A stretch of 58,627 nucleotides of DNA from NCBI RefSeq assembly GCF_002860365.1, contig NZ_NMWT01000022.1, positions 1 through 58,627 on the forward strand, given 5' to 3'. Source of the stretch: Bifidobacterium parmae. GTDB taxonomy: Bacteria > Actinomycetota > Actinomycetes > Actinomycetales > Bifidobacteriaceae. The position numbers and the translations under genes were made by a program. Shown here one piece after another: positions 25,270 to 34,596 of this stretch (positions are counted from its first letter, which is position 1; each line of letters begins with the position of its first letter). Under the pieces are notes generated by a model. It worked only from the letters and a program-made list of their open reading frames with translations, was not told the origin of the DNA and made no database searches.

Positions 25270-25626
25270 ATGGTCAACGCCATCGAGGCTTTCGACGCCA
25301 AGCACATGAAGCCGGCCGAGGAGATCCCGACCTTCCGTCCCGGTGACACCGTCGACGTGAACGTCAAGATCAAGGAAGGCAACAACTCCCGTATCCAGAC
25401 CTTCACCGGCGTGGTGATCGCCCGCCAGGGCGCCGGCGTGCGCGAGACCTTCGTGGTCCGCAAGATCAGCTTCGGCACCGGTGTGGAGTGTCGCTTCCCG
25501 CTGCACTCCCCGTCCATCGACTCCATCAAGGTCGTGCGTCTGGGCCGCGTCCGTCGCGCCAAGCTGTACTACCTGCGCGCGCTGCGCGGCAAGGCCGCTC
25601 GTATCGTCGAGCGTCGCGCCAAGTGA
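25270..25626 (+). CDS. rplS: 50S ribosomal protein L19
   Basis: L19 lies at the 30S-50S interface. The 118-residue product carries the family core: [71 protein letters not shown], with a basic C-terminus. AAGGAA precedes the ATG. It is followed by a terminator hairpin and then lepB-rnhB, a common actinobacterial neighbourhood. Confidence 0.97.
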   Translation: MVNAIEAFDAKHMKPAEEIPTFRPGDTVDVNVKIKEGNNSRIQTFTGVVIARQGAGVRETFVVRKISFGTGVECRFPLHSPSIDSIKVVRLGRVRRAKLYYLRALRGKAARIVERRAK

Positions 25627-25659
25627 GTCGTCCGAGTCGCTGACTCGCGCGAAGCGTAG

Positions 25660-25692
25660 AACGGTCCGGAACCTCCGCGGTTCCGGACCGTT
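25660..25692 (+). terminator. Terminator after rplS
   Basis: A perfect 14-bp stem (AACGGTCCGGAACC and its complement) with a TCCGC loop is followed by CTCGT. It is the only strong hairpin between rplS and lepB. Confidence 0.7.
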
Positions 25693-25811
25693 CTCGTATC
25701 TCCGGCGCCCGTGCGCCCCGTGCGCGTTCGGTGCGCGTCACGCCCCCGGCATGCGCGTGTGCATGCGCCCTATTACGATGAATGGAGTTTTCGCGGGGAA
25801 CAGGAGGGCAC

Positions 25812-26720
25812 ATGCCATACGAGAACGACGAGCGCGACCGCCACACCGTCCAGGTGGCCGACCACGGCGTCGACCCGACCGCCATGCCGTCGGCGTCGGC
25901 CGCGGGCGCCGCGGGCGCCGCGAGCGAGGCGGCGACGACGGACGCACGGCGTCGGCAGGCGCGCAGACCGCGCCGCGACGACGGCTTCTCCTGGCGCGAC
26001 ACGCTCATCTGGTGCGGCATCCCGATCCTCGTCGTGATCCTCATCCGCGTGTTCCTCGTCGGCTTCTACGAGATCCCCACACGGTCGATGGAAAGCACCA
26101 TCGAACCCGGCGACCGCGTCGTCACCTACAAGCTGGCGACCAAGACCACCGGCGTCAAGCGCGGCGACGTCGTCGTCTTCCACGATCCGGCCGGATGGCT
26201 CGCCAACGAACAGTCCACGAGCCCGCTCGCCGGCGACTATCTCATCAAACGCGTCATCGGCCTTCCCGGCGACACCGTCGCCTGCGCAGGCGACGGCCAG
26301 CCGATCACGGTGAACGGCGTCGCCATCACCGAGACCGCCTACCTCAAGAACGGCGTGCAGCCGAGCGCGTTCCCGTTCAGCGTGACCGTCACCGCCGGGC
26401 ACGTCTTCGTCATGGGCGACAACCGCGCCAACTCCGCAGACTCCCGCTACCATCAGGACGACGGCGACCACGGTCTCGTCCCCATCGCCAACGTGGTCGG
26501 CGTGGGCCTGTGCCGCTACTGGCCGTTGAGCCGTCTCGGCTCGCTCGACGCGCACCACGAGGTGTTCGCCGACGTGCCGGACGCGAGCGCCTCCGCCGCG
26601 ACCGGCACATCCGATGCGACCGGCACCGCCGACACGTCCGGCGACGCGACCGACGGCACGTCCGATGCGGACGTGACGACCATCGACCCGAAGCACGCGA
26701 ACGACGGCGTGGGCAACTGA
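25812..26720 (+). CDS. lepB: Signal peptidase I
   Basis: LepB removes signal peptides from exported proteins at the outer face of the membrane. The 302-residue protein has a long charged cytoplasmic N-terminus (about 60 residues), one membrane helix (~62-85), and the catalytic serine S92 in IPTRSMEST with the general base K146 in DYLIKRVIGLPGD. Box E is GDNRANSADSR. The C-terminal ~50 residues are Thr/Ala/Asp-rich and low in complexity, beyond the family core. An AGGAGGG site supports ATG 25812. The stop overlaps the rnhB start. Confidence 0.94.
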   Translation: MPYENDERDRHTVQVADHGVDPTAMPSASAAGAAGAASEAATTDARRRQARRPRRDDGFSWRDTLIWCGIPILVVILIRVFLVGFYEIPTRSMESTIEPGDRVVTYKLATKTTGVKRGDVVVFHDPAGWLANEQSTSPLAGDYLIKRVIGLPGDTVACAGDGQPITVNGVAITETAYLKNGVQPSAFPFSVTVTAGHVFVMGDNRANSADSRYHQDDGDHGLVPIANVVGVGLCRYWPLSRLGSLDAHHEVFADVPDASASAATGTSDATGTADTSGDATDGTSDADVTTIDPKHANDGVGN

Positions 26721-27493
26721 TGATCACGCCGACGCTCGACCTCGAACGGGAGCTCGCCTCCCGAGGCTACGACCTCATCGCCGGATTCGACGAAGTGGGA
26801 CGCGGCGCGCTCGCCGGTCCCGCGATGGTCGGCTGCGCCATCATCCGCGCACGCGACCTGACGGGGGAGAGGACGGGCGATGCCGGCGCGGACGGTGCCG
26901 GTCCCGTCTCCGCTCTCGCCGTGCCCGCCGGCGTCGCCGATTCGAAGCTCCTCACCGAACGCCGCCGCGAGGCCATCTACGACGAGCTCACCGGCTGGGC
27001 CGCCGCGTGGGCGGTCGGCGCGGCGAGCAACGCGGAGATCGACGAGTGGGGCATCGGCCACGCGCTCGGCGTCGCCGCGCTGCGCGCGCTCGCCGAGGCG
27101 GAGTCGAAGCTGGGACTCGACGCGCCGGGCGTGTCGGCTGCGTCGAACGCGACGAACGCCGCGGGGGAGCGGCGCGTGCGCGTCGGCGCGATCCTCGACG
27201 GGCCGTACGACTACATCACCAAGGCGCTCAACACGTTCGACGCGCCCGACGTGCCCGTCCCCGCCGACGTGACCACCAAGGTGAAGGGCGACCGTTCCTG
27301 CGCGACCGTTGCGACCGCCGCCGTCATCGCGAAGGTGACGCGCGACCGGCTGATGGAGCGTCTCGCGGAACGCCCGGAATACGCGGCGTACCAGTGGGCG
27401 CACAACAAGGGCTACGGCACGGCGGTGCACAAGGCCGCGATCGCCGCGCAGGGCCCGTGCGACCTGCATCGCGTCTCCTGGAAGCTCGTCTGA
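26720..27493 (+). CDS. rnhB: Ribonuclease HII
   Basis: RNase HII nicks RNA-DNA hybrids and removes misincorporated ribonucleotides. The 257-residue protein has the first catalytic pair D24-E25 in IAGFDEVGRGALAGP, SKLLTERRR, ILDGPYDYI (third acidic residue), and KVKGDRSCATVATAAVIAKVTRD. A loop rich in Ala/Asn around residues 136-153 lengthens it relative to E. coli RNase HII. The ATG overlaps the lepB stop by one base (TGATG-type junction), implying coupled translation. Confidence 0.94.
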   Translation: MITPTLDLERELASRGYDLIAGFDEVGRGALAGPAMVGCAIIRARDLTGERTGDAGADGAGPVSALAVPAGVADSKLLTERRREAIYDELTGWAAAWAVGAASNAEIDEWGIGHALGVAALRALAEAESKLGLDAPGVSAASNATNAAGERRVRVGAILDGPYDYITKALNTFDAPDVPVPADVTTKVKGDRSCATVATAAVIAKVTRDRLMERLAERPEYAAYQWAHNKGYGTAVHKAAIAAQGPCDLHRVSWKLV

Positions 27494-27587
27494 CCGGCGG
27501 CCGATCGGTGGGCGATCGGTGGGCGTCGGCCGCGGCGATCGGCGGACGGTCGGCGTCGCGACACGCACGACACGGGAAAACCAGCGT

Positions 27588-27599
27588 GTGAACGTTCAC
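27588..27599. promoter_or_regulatory. LacI-type operator upstream of the arabinose regulator
   Basis: GTGAACGTTCAC is a perfect 12-bp palindrome with the central CG typical of LacI-family sites. It lies 67 bases before the regulator gene at 27667, consistent with autoregulation. A related site precedes araB. Confidence 0.7.
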
Positions 27600-27666
27600 G
27601 TGTCGCGGCGGTTTTCGCGCTACACTGCGTAAGTCAGTGCAGTGCCGCGCGAAAGGAGAAGAGGTT

Positions 27667-28779
27667 ATGTCCGCTCGCCGCGCCAACAAAAGGCCGTCGA
27701 TGTTCGAGGTGGCGAAGCTCGCCGGGGTGAGCCACCAGACCGTCTCCCGCGTCATCAACAATTCCCCGGACGTCTCCGACGCCACGCGCGCACGCGTCAA
27801 GGCCGCGATCCGCGAACTCGGCTACCGCCCCTCCAACTCGGCGCGCGCCCTCGCCTCCAGCCGGTCGCGCACCATCGGCCTGATCGCCGGCGGCCTCAAG
27901 TTCTTCGGCCCGATCTCCGCGATCTCGTCCATCGAGTCGATCGCACGCGGCCACGGCCTGTTCATGAGCGTGATGATGGTGCACGAGGCGCTGTGCACGC
28001 AGGCCGAGTTCGACGATCTCATCGACACGTTCAACGAGCAGAACGTCGACGCGTTCATCTTCCTGACGCCCACCGACGTGATGCTCGACGTCGCCTGCCG
28101 CGCGCGCGTCAGCCAGCCGCGCGTCATCGTCACCTCGACGCACGGCGGCATGAGCATGCGCGAGGCGCGCTCGCTGCTGTCCTCCGACGATCTGGAACGC
28201 ACGTCGTTCGTCGGCATCGACCAGTGGGGCGCGATGGCCGACGTGATGCGGCTGGTCAAGTCCGCCGGCCATCGCCGCGTCCTCTATCTCGCGGGCCCGC
28301 ACGACTGGCGTGACGCCGCGACGCGTCTCGCCGCGTGGGAGACGCTCTCCGGCGCGGAGTCGATCCAGACGCAGGTGATGCGCTGCGACACGTGGGATTC
28401 CGGCGAGGCGTACGCGAAGATGAACCGTCTCATCGACACGGCCGGCGTGACCGGCGCGAAACTGCCGACCGCGGTCGTCGCCGCGAACGACGCGCAGGCG
28501 GTGGGCGTGGCGCGCGCCGTCCAGGAGCACGGGCTGCGCATCCCGCAGGACGTGAGCCTTGTCGGCTTCGACGACATGACCGGCATGGACAACCTGTTCC
28601 CGCCGCTGACGACCGTGCGCCCCGACTTCGAGGGGCTCGGCACGGCGGCCATGCGCGAGGTGCTGCGGCTGCTCGGCGAGGGCCAGGAGCCTTCGCTGCC
28701 GAACTCGCAGCATGGCGTCGGACTGGTGCCGGCGACGGTGTGCGACCGCATCTCGCTCGGACCGGTGCCCCGTGTGTGA
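27667..28779 (+). CDS. LacI-family regulator, probable controller of araBDA
   Basis: The 370-residue regulator has a helix-turn-helix MFEVAKLAGVSHQTVSRVINN (residues ~12-32), hinge GYRPSNSARALASSRSRTIG, and a sugar-sensing domain ending SLVGFDDMTGMDNLFPPLTTVRPDF. AAAGGAGAAGAGG precedes the ATG. Position directly upstream of araBDA, plus matching palindromes before itself and before araB, suggests it represses arabinose catabolism. Bifidobacteria use LacI-type arabinose regulators in place of the AraC protein of enterics. The exact effector is not determinable. Confidence 0.9.
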   Translation: MSARRANKRPSMFEVAKLAGVSHQTVSRVINNSPDVSDATRARVKAAIRELGYRPSNSARALASSRSRTIGLIAGGLKFFGPISAISSIESIARGHGLFMSVMMVHEALCTQAEFDDLIDTFNEQNVDAFIFLTPTDVMLDVACRARVSQPRVIVTSTHGGMSMREARSLLSSDDLERTSFVGIDQWGAMADVMRLVKSAGHRRVLYLAGPHDWRDAATRLAAWETLSGAESIQTQVMRCDTWDSGEAYAKMNRLIDTAGVTGAKLPTAVVAANDAQAVGVARAVQEHGLRIPQDVSLVGFDDMTGMDNLFPPLTTVRPDFEGLGTAAMREVLRLLGEGQEPSLPNSQHGVGLVPATVCDRISLGPVPRV

Positions 28780-28868
28780 GGCCGCGGGGACGCGGGGCGC
28801 TGGGCCGCGGGGTATCAGACGCGCCGATGACCTGTTATCAAACCGTTATCTTTCAGGGCACGTCGGGG

Positions 28869-28922
28869 TTGTGATACGGCCATGGGGCCGTTACAATGAA
28901 TACGGAAATTGTGAGCGTTAAC
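28869..28922 (+). promoter_or_regulatory. araB promoter and operator
   Basis: A -35 TTGTGA (28869-28874) and -10 TACAAT (28892-28897) are 17 bases apart. GTGAGCGTTAAC (28911-28922), a variant of the GTGAACGTTCAC palindrome, sits just after the expected start of transcription, where a bound repressor would block elongation or initiation. Confidence 0.7.
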
Positions 28923-29006
28923 GGCCACCCAAGGAAGGGGTGCGGTCAGCGCCCAAGGAACGACGATCGGGCGGTGATGGCCGGCCGGTCAGAAGGAGTC
29001 CACAGA

Positions 29007-30650
29007 ATGGCAGCAACGAACGCCTCCGAGCAGGTCGCCACGATCGCGGAGAAGATTCGCGCCGGCAAGACCTCGCTGGGCATCGAATTCGGTTCCACGC
29101 GCATCAAGGCGGTCCTGATCGACGACGAATACAAGACCATCGCCTCCGGTGACTACGGCTGGGCCTCCCATCTGGAGGACGGCCTGTGGAGCTACTCCAA
29201 GGAGGAGATCTGGAAGGGCCTCCAGACCGCCTACGCGTCCATGGCCAACGACGTGAAGACCGCCTACGGCGAGACCCTCAGCCACATCGGCCACATCGGC
29301 TTCTCCGCCATGATGCACGGCTACCTCGCCTTCGACAAGGACGGCGAACTGCTCGTGCCGTTCCGCACCTGGCAGAACACCAACACCTCCGAAGCGCACA
29401 AGAAGCTCTCCGAGCTGTTCCAGTACAACATCCCCGAGCGCTGGTCCATCGCCCACCTCTACCAGGCCGTGCTCAACAAGGAGGAGCACGTCGGCAAGGT
29501 CGCGTACTTCACCACGCTCGCCGGCTACGTCCACTGGAAGCTCACCGGCCAGAAGGTCCTCGGCGTCGGCGACGCCTCCGGCATGTTCCCGATCGACCCG
29601 ACCACCCACGACTACGAGACCGAGTTCATCGAGAAGTTCAACGCGCTGCCCGAAGTCGCCGCCCAGCCGTGGAAGCTCACCGACCTCCTGCCGAAGCCGC
29701 TCGTCGCCGGCACCCCGGCCGGCGAGCTCACCGCCGAAGGCGCCAAGCTGCTCGACCCGTCCGGCGCGCTCCAGCCCGGCGTCGTGCTCGCCCCGCCGGA
29801 AGGCGACGCCGGCACCGGCATGGTCGCCACCAACTCCGTGCGCGTGCGCACCGGCAACGTCTCCGCCGGCACCTCCATCTTCGCGATGGTCGTGCTCGAG
29901 CACAAGCTCAAGGCCCTCCACCCGGAAGTCGACCTCGTCACCACCCCGGCCGGCGACCTCGCGGGCATGAGCCACGCCAACAACTTCACCTCCGACCTCA
30001 ACGCGTGGGTCGGCCTGTTCGGCCAGTTCGCCAAGGCCATCGGCAACCCGGTCGACGCCGGCACCCTGTACGGCACGCTGTTCCGCGCCGCCATCGCCGA
30101 CGACGTCGACTCCAACTGCGGAGGCCTGCTCAACTACCCGTTCCGCTCCGGCGAATTCCTCGCCGGCCTGCCGGAAGGCCGCCCGCTGTTCGCCCGCAGC
30201 CCCGAAGCCAACATGACCCTCGGCAACTTCATGCGCGCCCAGCTGTTCTCCGCGTTCTCCCCGGTCAAGATCGGCATGGACGTCATGACCAAGCAGGAGC
30301 ACGTGCAGATCGACTCCCTCGTCGGCCACGGCGGCATCTTCACCACCCCGAAGGTGGCCCAGAAGATCCTCGCCGCCGCGTTCAACACGCCGATCAAGGT
30401 CATGTCCACCGCGGCCGAAGGCGGCGCCTGGGGCATGGCCGTGCTCGCCGACTACCTGTGGCACACCGACGAGGCCCACGACAACCTCGCCGACTACCTC
30501 GACGGCTGCGTCTTCAAGGACGCCGAATCCACCACCGAGGAGCCCTACGCGGGCGACGTCGTCGGCTTCGAGGACTTCTTCGCGCGCTTCAGCAAGGGCC
30601 TGCCCATCGAGCACACCGCCATCGAGAGCATCGACCTCGAAGACAAGTGA
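29007..30650 (+). CDS. araB: FGGY-family carbohydrate kinase, probable L-ribulokinase
   Basis: The kinase phosphorylates L-ribulose to L-ribulose 5-phosphate in the second step of arabinose breakdown. The 547-residue protein has the N-terminal phosphate-1 motif LGIEFGSTRIKAVLIDD (about residues 25-41), GFSAMMHGYLAFD and RTWQNTNTS in the sugar domain, and the C-terminal ADP-binding part with GHGGIFTTPKVAQKILAAAF and STAAEGGAWGMAVLA. It is diverged from enteric AraB and is often labelled a xylulokinase in bifidobacteria; the araD-araA context favours ribulokinase. AGAAGGAG supports ATG 29007. Confidence 0.85.
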   Translation: MAATNASEQVATIAEKIRAGKTSLGIEFGSTRIKAVLIDDEYKTIASGDYGWASHLEDGLWSYSKEEIWKGLQTAYASMANDVKTAYGETLSHIGHIGFSAMMHGYLAFDKDGELLVPFRTWQNTNTSEAHKKLSELFQYNIPERWSIAHLYQAVLNKEEHVGKVAYFTTLAGYVHWKLTGQKVLGVGDASGMFPIDPTTHDYETEFIEKFNALPEVAAQPWKLTDLLPKPLVAGTPAGELTAEGAKLLDPSGALQPGVVLAPPEGDAGTGMVATNSVRVRTGNVSAGTSIFAMVVLEHKLKALHPEVDLVTTPAGDLAGMSHANNFTSDLNAWVGLFGQFAKAIGNPVDAGTLYGTLFRAAIADDVDSNCGGLLNYPFRSGEFLAGLPEGRPLFARSPEANMTLGNFMRAQLFSAFSPVKIGMDVMTKQEHVQIDSLVGHGGIFTTPKVAQKILAAAFNTPIKVMSTAAEGGAWGMAVLADYLWHTDEAHDNLADYLDGCVFKDAESTTEEPYAGDVVGFEDFFARFSKGLPIEHTAIESIDLEDK

Positions 30651-30729
30651 GCGCGGGCCGAGTCCCAAGCAATCCAAGCAACCGCAGATTTTCATAAACG
30701 TCAATCCCAATCGGAAAGGAAAACCAATC

Positions 30730-31422
30730 ATGGCAACTTTGGCTGATTACGGTCCCGAGGTGCGTGCCGAGGTCAAGCAGGTGCGCGAGGTCGTGTCCAC
30801 CCTGCACCAGCAGCTGATCAAGTGGAACCTGGTCGTGTGGACGGCGGGCAACGTGTCGCAGCGTCTGCACACGGCGGACCTGTTCGTCATCAAGCCGTCC
30901 GGCGTGCGCTACGAGAACCTGACGCCGAACTCGATGGTCGTCGTCGATCTGGACGGCAACGTGGTCGACGGCACCGAGGCGCCGAGCTCGGACACCGCCT
31001 CCCACGCGTACATCTACCGCAACATGCCGGACGTGTACGGCGTGGTGCACACGCACTCCACGTATGCGACCGCGTGGGCGGCGACGGGCCAGAACATCCC
31101 GTGCGGCCTGACGATGATGGGCGACGAGTTCGGCGGCCCGGTGCCGGTGGGCCCGTTCCGTCTGATCGGTTCGGAGGCGATCGGCGAGGGCGTCGTCGAG
31201 ACGTTGAAGAAGTATCCGAAGTCTCCGGCGGTGCTCATGCAGAACCATGGTCCGTTCACGATCGGCAAGGACGCTGAGGGCGCGGTGAAGGCCGCGGCCA
31301 TGACCGAGGAGGTCGCGCACACGATGTGGGCCGCCCGTCAGCTGGGCGACATCATCGAGATCGACCAGGCCGACATCGACAAGCTGAACGACCGCTACCA
31401 GAACGTCTACGGCCAGCACTGA
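30730..31422 (+). CDS. araD: L-ribulose-5-phosphate 4-epimerase
   Basis: AraD converts L-ribulose 5-phosphate to D-xylulose 5-phosphate, the entry to the phosphoketolase pathway. The 230-residue class II aldolase-like protein has WTAGNVSQR and KPSGVRYENLTP (substrate-phosphate binding), the zinc ligands H107 and H109 in HTHSTYATAWA, and the third histidine H173 in MQNHGPFTIG. GGAAAGGAA precedes the start. A palindromic repeat separates it from araA. Confidence 0.95.
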   Translation: MATLADYGPEVRAEVKQVREVVSTLHQQLIKWNLVVWTAGNVSQRLHTADLFVIKPSGVRYENLTPNSMVVVDLDGNVVDGTEAPSSDTASHAYIYRNMPDVYGVVHTHSTYATAWAATGQNIPCGLTMMGDEFGGPVPVGPFRLIGSEAIGEGVVETLKKYPKSPAVLMQNHGPFTIGKDAEGAVKAAAMTEEVAHTMWAARQLGDIIEIDQADIDKLNDRYQNVYGQH

Positions 31423-31435
31423 GGGTTTTTCTTCG

Positions 31436-31479
31436 GCCCCCTCTGGAGGGGGCTCCCGGCGAAGCCGGGTGGGGGAGAG
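31436..31479 (+). repeat. Palindromic repeat, copy 2
   Basis: GCCCCCTCTGGAGGGGGC, then TCCC, GGCGAAGCC and GGGTGGGGGAGAG: the same two-hairpin plan as the copies at 7564, 45166 and 46383. It lies between araD and araA and could lower or stabilise the distal part of the transcript. Confidence 0.75.
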
Positions 31480-31576
31480 ACCTCACAAGAAACAACGGAA
31501 AAGACTTTGGGTCCCGTTGCGAAAACGGGACTCGAGATGTGATTCCATCCATCACAACGAAGTAAAGGAAGCAAAC

Positions 31577-33094
31577 ATGGTTATGGAGAACCCCTTCGAG
31601 GGCAAGGAAATCTGGTTCGGCGTCGGCTCGCAGGACCTGTACGGCGAGGAAGCGCTGCGCCAGGTCGCCGCGCACTCCGCCGAAATGGTCGACTACCTGA
31701 ACAAGACCGGCAAGATCCCGGCCAAGATCGTCCTCAAGCCGACCCTGAAGTCCTCCGACGGCGTCAAGCAGTTCATGGTCGAGGCCTCCGCCGACCCGAA
31801 CGTCATCGGCGTCATCACCTGGTGCCACACCTTCTCCCCGGCCAAGATGTGGATCCGCGGCCTCGAAGTGCTGACCAAGCCGCTGCTGCAGCTGGCCACC
31901 CAGCACCACAAGGAGATCCCGTGGGAGACCATCGACATGGACTTCATGAACCTGAACCAGGCCGCCCACGGCGACCGTGAGTTCGGTTACATCGTCTCCC
32001 GCCTCGGCATCCCGCGCAAGATCGTCGTCGGCCACTACACCGACCCGGAGGTCGCCGAGAAGGTCGGTACCTGGGCCCGCGCCTGCGCCGGCTGGGACGC
32101 CTCCAACAATATGAAGGTCATGCGCTGGGGCGACAACATGCGCAACGTCGCCGTCACCGAAGGCGACAAGACCGAGGCCGAGCGCGTCTTCGGCGCCTCC
32201 ATCAACACCTGGGCCGTCAACGAGCTCGTCGCCGCGTACGACGCCGTCAAGGACGACCAGGTCAAGGAGATCATCGAGGACTACAAGGCCAAGTACGACG
32301 TCGACCCGGCCCTGCTGGACGCCAAGTACGACTCCCTGTTCATCGCCGCCAAGGAAGAGGCCGCGATGGTCAACATGATGCGCGCCAACGGCTGCACCGC
32401 CGGCGTCGACAACTTCGAGGACCTCGGCGCCCTGCCGCAGCTGCCGGGCGTCGGCCCGCAGCGCTTCCCGTCCGAGTACGGCTGGGGCTTCTCCGCCGAA
32501 GGCGACTGGAAGACCGCCGTCCTCGTGCGCATCGGCGCCGTCATGGGCTACGGCCTTGAGGGTGGCGCCTCCCTCATGGAGGACTACTCCTACAACTTCA
32601 CCGAGGGCAACGAGCTCGACATGGGCTCCCACATGCTCGAGGTCTCCCCGGCCATCGGCACCATCGCCAAGCCGAAGCTGGAGATCCACCCGCTCGGCAT
32701 CGGCGGCAAGGCTGACCCGGTCCGCCTGGTCTTCTCCGGCAAGCCGAAGAAGGATGCCGTCGTCGTCTCCATGGCCGACGAGCGCGAACGCTTCCGCCTG
32801 CTCATGGACGTCGTCGACGTCGTCGAGCCGCAGGGCTCCCTCAAGGAGCTTCCGTGCGCCCGCGCCGTCTGGAAGCCGCAGCCGGATCTGAAGACCGCCG
32901 TCCAGTGCTGGATCACCGCCGGCGGCTCCCACCACACCTGCATGACCACCTCCGTCGGTCGTGAGGCCTGGGAGGACTTCGCCCGCATCGCCGGCGTCGA
33001 GCTCGCCGTCATCGACGACAAGACGACCGCCCGCCAGTTCGAGAAGGAACTGCAGCTGTCCGAGATGTACCACCGTCTCGACAACCGTCACTGA
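31577..33094 (+). CDS. araA: L-arabinose isomerase
   Basis: AraA isomerises L-arabinose to L-ribulose, the first catabolic step. The 505-residue protein shows EIWFGVGSQDLYGEEAL at the N-terminus, WCHTFSPAKMWI, the catalytic/metal region RFPSEYGWGFSAEGDWKTA, FTEGNELDMGSHMLEVSP, and GGSHHTCMTT. All are AraA landmarks including the Glu/His metal ligands. AAAGGAAG precedes the ATG at 31577. It closes the araBDA operon and is followed by a hairpin at 33245. Confidence 0.96.
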   Translation: MVMENPFEGKEIWFGVGSQDLYGEEALRQVAAHSAEMVDYLNKTGKIPAKIVLKPTLKSSDGVKQFMVEASADPNVIGVITWCHTFSPAKMWIRGLEVLTKPLLQLATQHHKEIPWETIDMDFMNLNQAAHGDREFGYIVSRLGIPRKIVVGHYTDPEVAEKVGTWARACAGWDASNNMKVMRWGDNMRNVAVTEGDKTEAERVFGASINTWAVNELVAAYDAVKDDQVKEIIEDYKAKYDVDPALLDAKYDSLFIAAKEEAAMVNMMRANGCTAGVDNFEDLGALPQLPGVGPQRFPSEYGWGFSAEGDWKTAVLVRIGAVMGYGLEGGASLMEDYSYNFTEGNELDMGSHMLEVSPAIGTIAKPKLEIHPLGIGGKADPVRLVFSGKPKKDAVVVSMADERERFRLLMDVVDVVEPQGSLKELPCARAVWKPQPDLKTAVQCWITAGGSHHTCMTTSVGREAWEDFARIAGVELAVIDDKTTARQFEKELQLSEMYHRLDNRH

Positions 33095-33244
33095 TCGGCG
33101 GAGTGTCCTCGTCGTTGCTCCTCGGTCGACGTACCTTCGTACGCCTTCCTTCGGTGCGCCTGGAGGACACACGCATCAATCAATGCCGGCAAGTCGTCAC
33201 TGATTGACGGCGGAACGTTCGTTCCGCTGACCGATTGGTAGTTC

Positions 33245-33274
33245 AAGGGTCCACCCCATCCGGGATGGACCCTT
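33245..33274 (+). terminator. Terminator after araA
   Basis: AAGGGTCCA and TGGACCCTT arms, with inner CC/GG pairs, form a hairpin followed by GTTCGTTCC. The stretch 33095-33244 before it contains no gene; it includes a short TCAATCA/TGATTGA inverted repeat near 33176. Confidence 0.65.
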
Positions 33275-33304
33275 GTTCGTTCCCTGCCTGTTCCTAATTC
33301 CACG

Positions 33305-33421
33305 CCGTCGTTCCTTTCCCTTCCGTCGTTCCTTTCCCTTCTGTCTTTCTTTTTTCCTTCTTTCCTTCTTTCCTTCTTTCTCTTTTCCTTCTCTCACTTC
33401 CCCTCTCTTTCTTCCTCCAGA
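33305..33421. repeat. Near-pure pyrimidine tract
   Basis: About 117 bases are almost only C and T on the plus strand, built of imperfect TTCC/TTTCC and CTTT repeats with rare G interruptions near its start and a single A near 33397. It is strikingly different from the surrounding GC-rich DNA. Such tracts can slip during replication and can form triplex structures. Confidence 0.85.
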
Positions 33422-33435
33422 CACCTCCCCGTACC

Positions 33436-33530
33436 AAACCCCCGTTATCCTCGATTTACAGCGCCAAACACCCGGAATGGCACCATCAAAACGGGTGTTT
33501 GGCGCTGTAGATTCCGGATAACGGGGGTTT
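33436..33530. repeat. Palindromic element, complete copy (related to 10028-10105)
   Basis: Outer arms AAACCCCCGTTATCC and GGATAACGGGGGTTT (15 bp, perfect) surround inner arms of 20 bases (33455-33474 and 33492-33511, one wobble pair) around a 17-base loop. The whole 95-base unit can fold into one long stem. It resembles a small non-autonomous palindromic element and lies just upstream of the gene at 33574. Confidence 0.8.
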
Positions 33531-33573
33531 CGTCCCCGAGATTCGCGGCGCCGAACCCCTCTACAATGAGGAC

Positions 33574-34545
33574 ATGGTAAGGCATCATGCGGTTGATGCG
33601 CTGTTCGCCCAAGCGCGTCGGGAGAAGCGTTGCGTCGTGGCTCCCACGGACACCGAATTCAAGGCGATTCAGCGTCGCATGCGTTCCGGCGCCATCGTGA
33701 AGCCTTTCCGTGGGTTGTATGCGCAGACCGACTATTGGAATGCCCTCGACCGTTACGAACGGATCCGTCACATCGTCCGCGCATTGGCCAAGCGTCATCC
33801 CGATTGGGTGTTCAGCGGTCCCACCGCGGCCGTCATGCATCGGTTGGACTGTTCCTATCGTCTGGCATGGCCGTTGCACGTCGTTGGATCTCCCGACGCG
33901 CACTACCGCAACACCAGTCGGTTGAGGCGGTATGTCATCTCCGACCCCGAGGTCGTTGAGTTGGAAGGTGTGAAGGTGACGGGGTTGCTGCGCACTCTGT
34001 TCGACTGCGCTGCCACCTTGGATCTGAGGTATTCGCTGGCCCCCATCGACTCGTCGGTACGTTCCGGTTTCGTCGATAAGGACGTTCTGCTCGCGTATCC
34101 GTCATCGGTGAAGTATTCCAGTCATCGCCGAACCGTCATGCGGGCGTTCGATCTGGCGGACGCGCGCAGCGAGAACGGCGGTGAATCGTCGGCACGGGGC
34201 ATGCTGCATGACATGGGTTGTCCTCCGGACGATATCCAGGTCGAATTCCCGTGTCTGGACTATCCGAATCGCCGCCATCGCGTCGATTTTCTCTGGAGGA
34301 TATCGAGAGATGGGACGTCGGATGATGGGCAGGTGGCATTGGAATTCGACGGAACACGGAAATACGTCGACCCGGACATGACCTCCGGCAGAGCGATCCG
34401 CGAGGTCGTCGACGATGAGCGCCGTCGGCAGCAGTGCCTGGAGCGGCAGGGCCTATCGGTCGTCCGCATGCACGCCAACGAGTTGGACGCCCCATGGCGT
34501 GTCATCCACGAGCTGGAGGAACAGGGCGTACGGAGAACGAAGTGA
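33574..34545 (+). CDS. AbiEi-like / DUF559-like protein
   Basis: The 323-residue protein has an N-terminal segment resembling the AbiEi-type winged helix (MRSGAIVKPFRGLYAQTDYW) and a C-terminal restriction-endonuclease-like core of the DUF559/VSR type (RRHRVDFLWRIS..., VALEFDGTRKYVD, ERRRQQCLERQGLSVVRM). Proteins of this make-up are common single genes in Actinobacteria and are often labelled AbiEi-family antitoxin-domain proteins. No AbiEii-like toxin gene is adjacent, so a toxin-antitoxin role is not supported. Sporadic occurrence and the flanking repeats suggest an accessory gene. TACAAT ends 7 bases before the ATG, so the message may be leaderless. Confidence 0.7.
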   Translation: MVRHHAVDALFAQARREKRCVVAPTDTEFKAIQRRMRSGAIVKPFRGLYAQTDYWNALDRYERIRHIVRALAKRHPDWVFSGPTAAVMHRLDCSYRLAWPLHVVGSPDAHYRNTSRLRRYVISDPEVVELEGVKVTGLLRTLFDCAATLDLRYSLAPIDSSVRSGFVDKDVLLAYPSSVKYSSHRRTVMRAFDLADARSENGGESSARGMLHDMGCPPDDIQVEFPCLDYPNRRHRVDFLWRISRDGTSDDGQVALEFDGTRKYVDPDMTSGRAIREVVDDERRRQQCLERQGLSVVRMHANELDAPWRVIHELEEQGVRRTK

Positions 34546-34596
34546 TGGGGCGGACTGGTACGGGCATCTGGGTGACTGCAATCGATATCATGAATG

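Noticed and set aside
33305-33421. The pyrimidine tract as a transcription terminator U-run
   Set aside because: It is not directly preceded by a hairpin and is far longer than a U-tract; the araA hairpin lies about 30 bases earlier.
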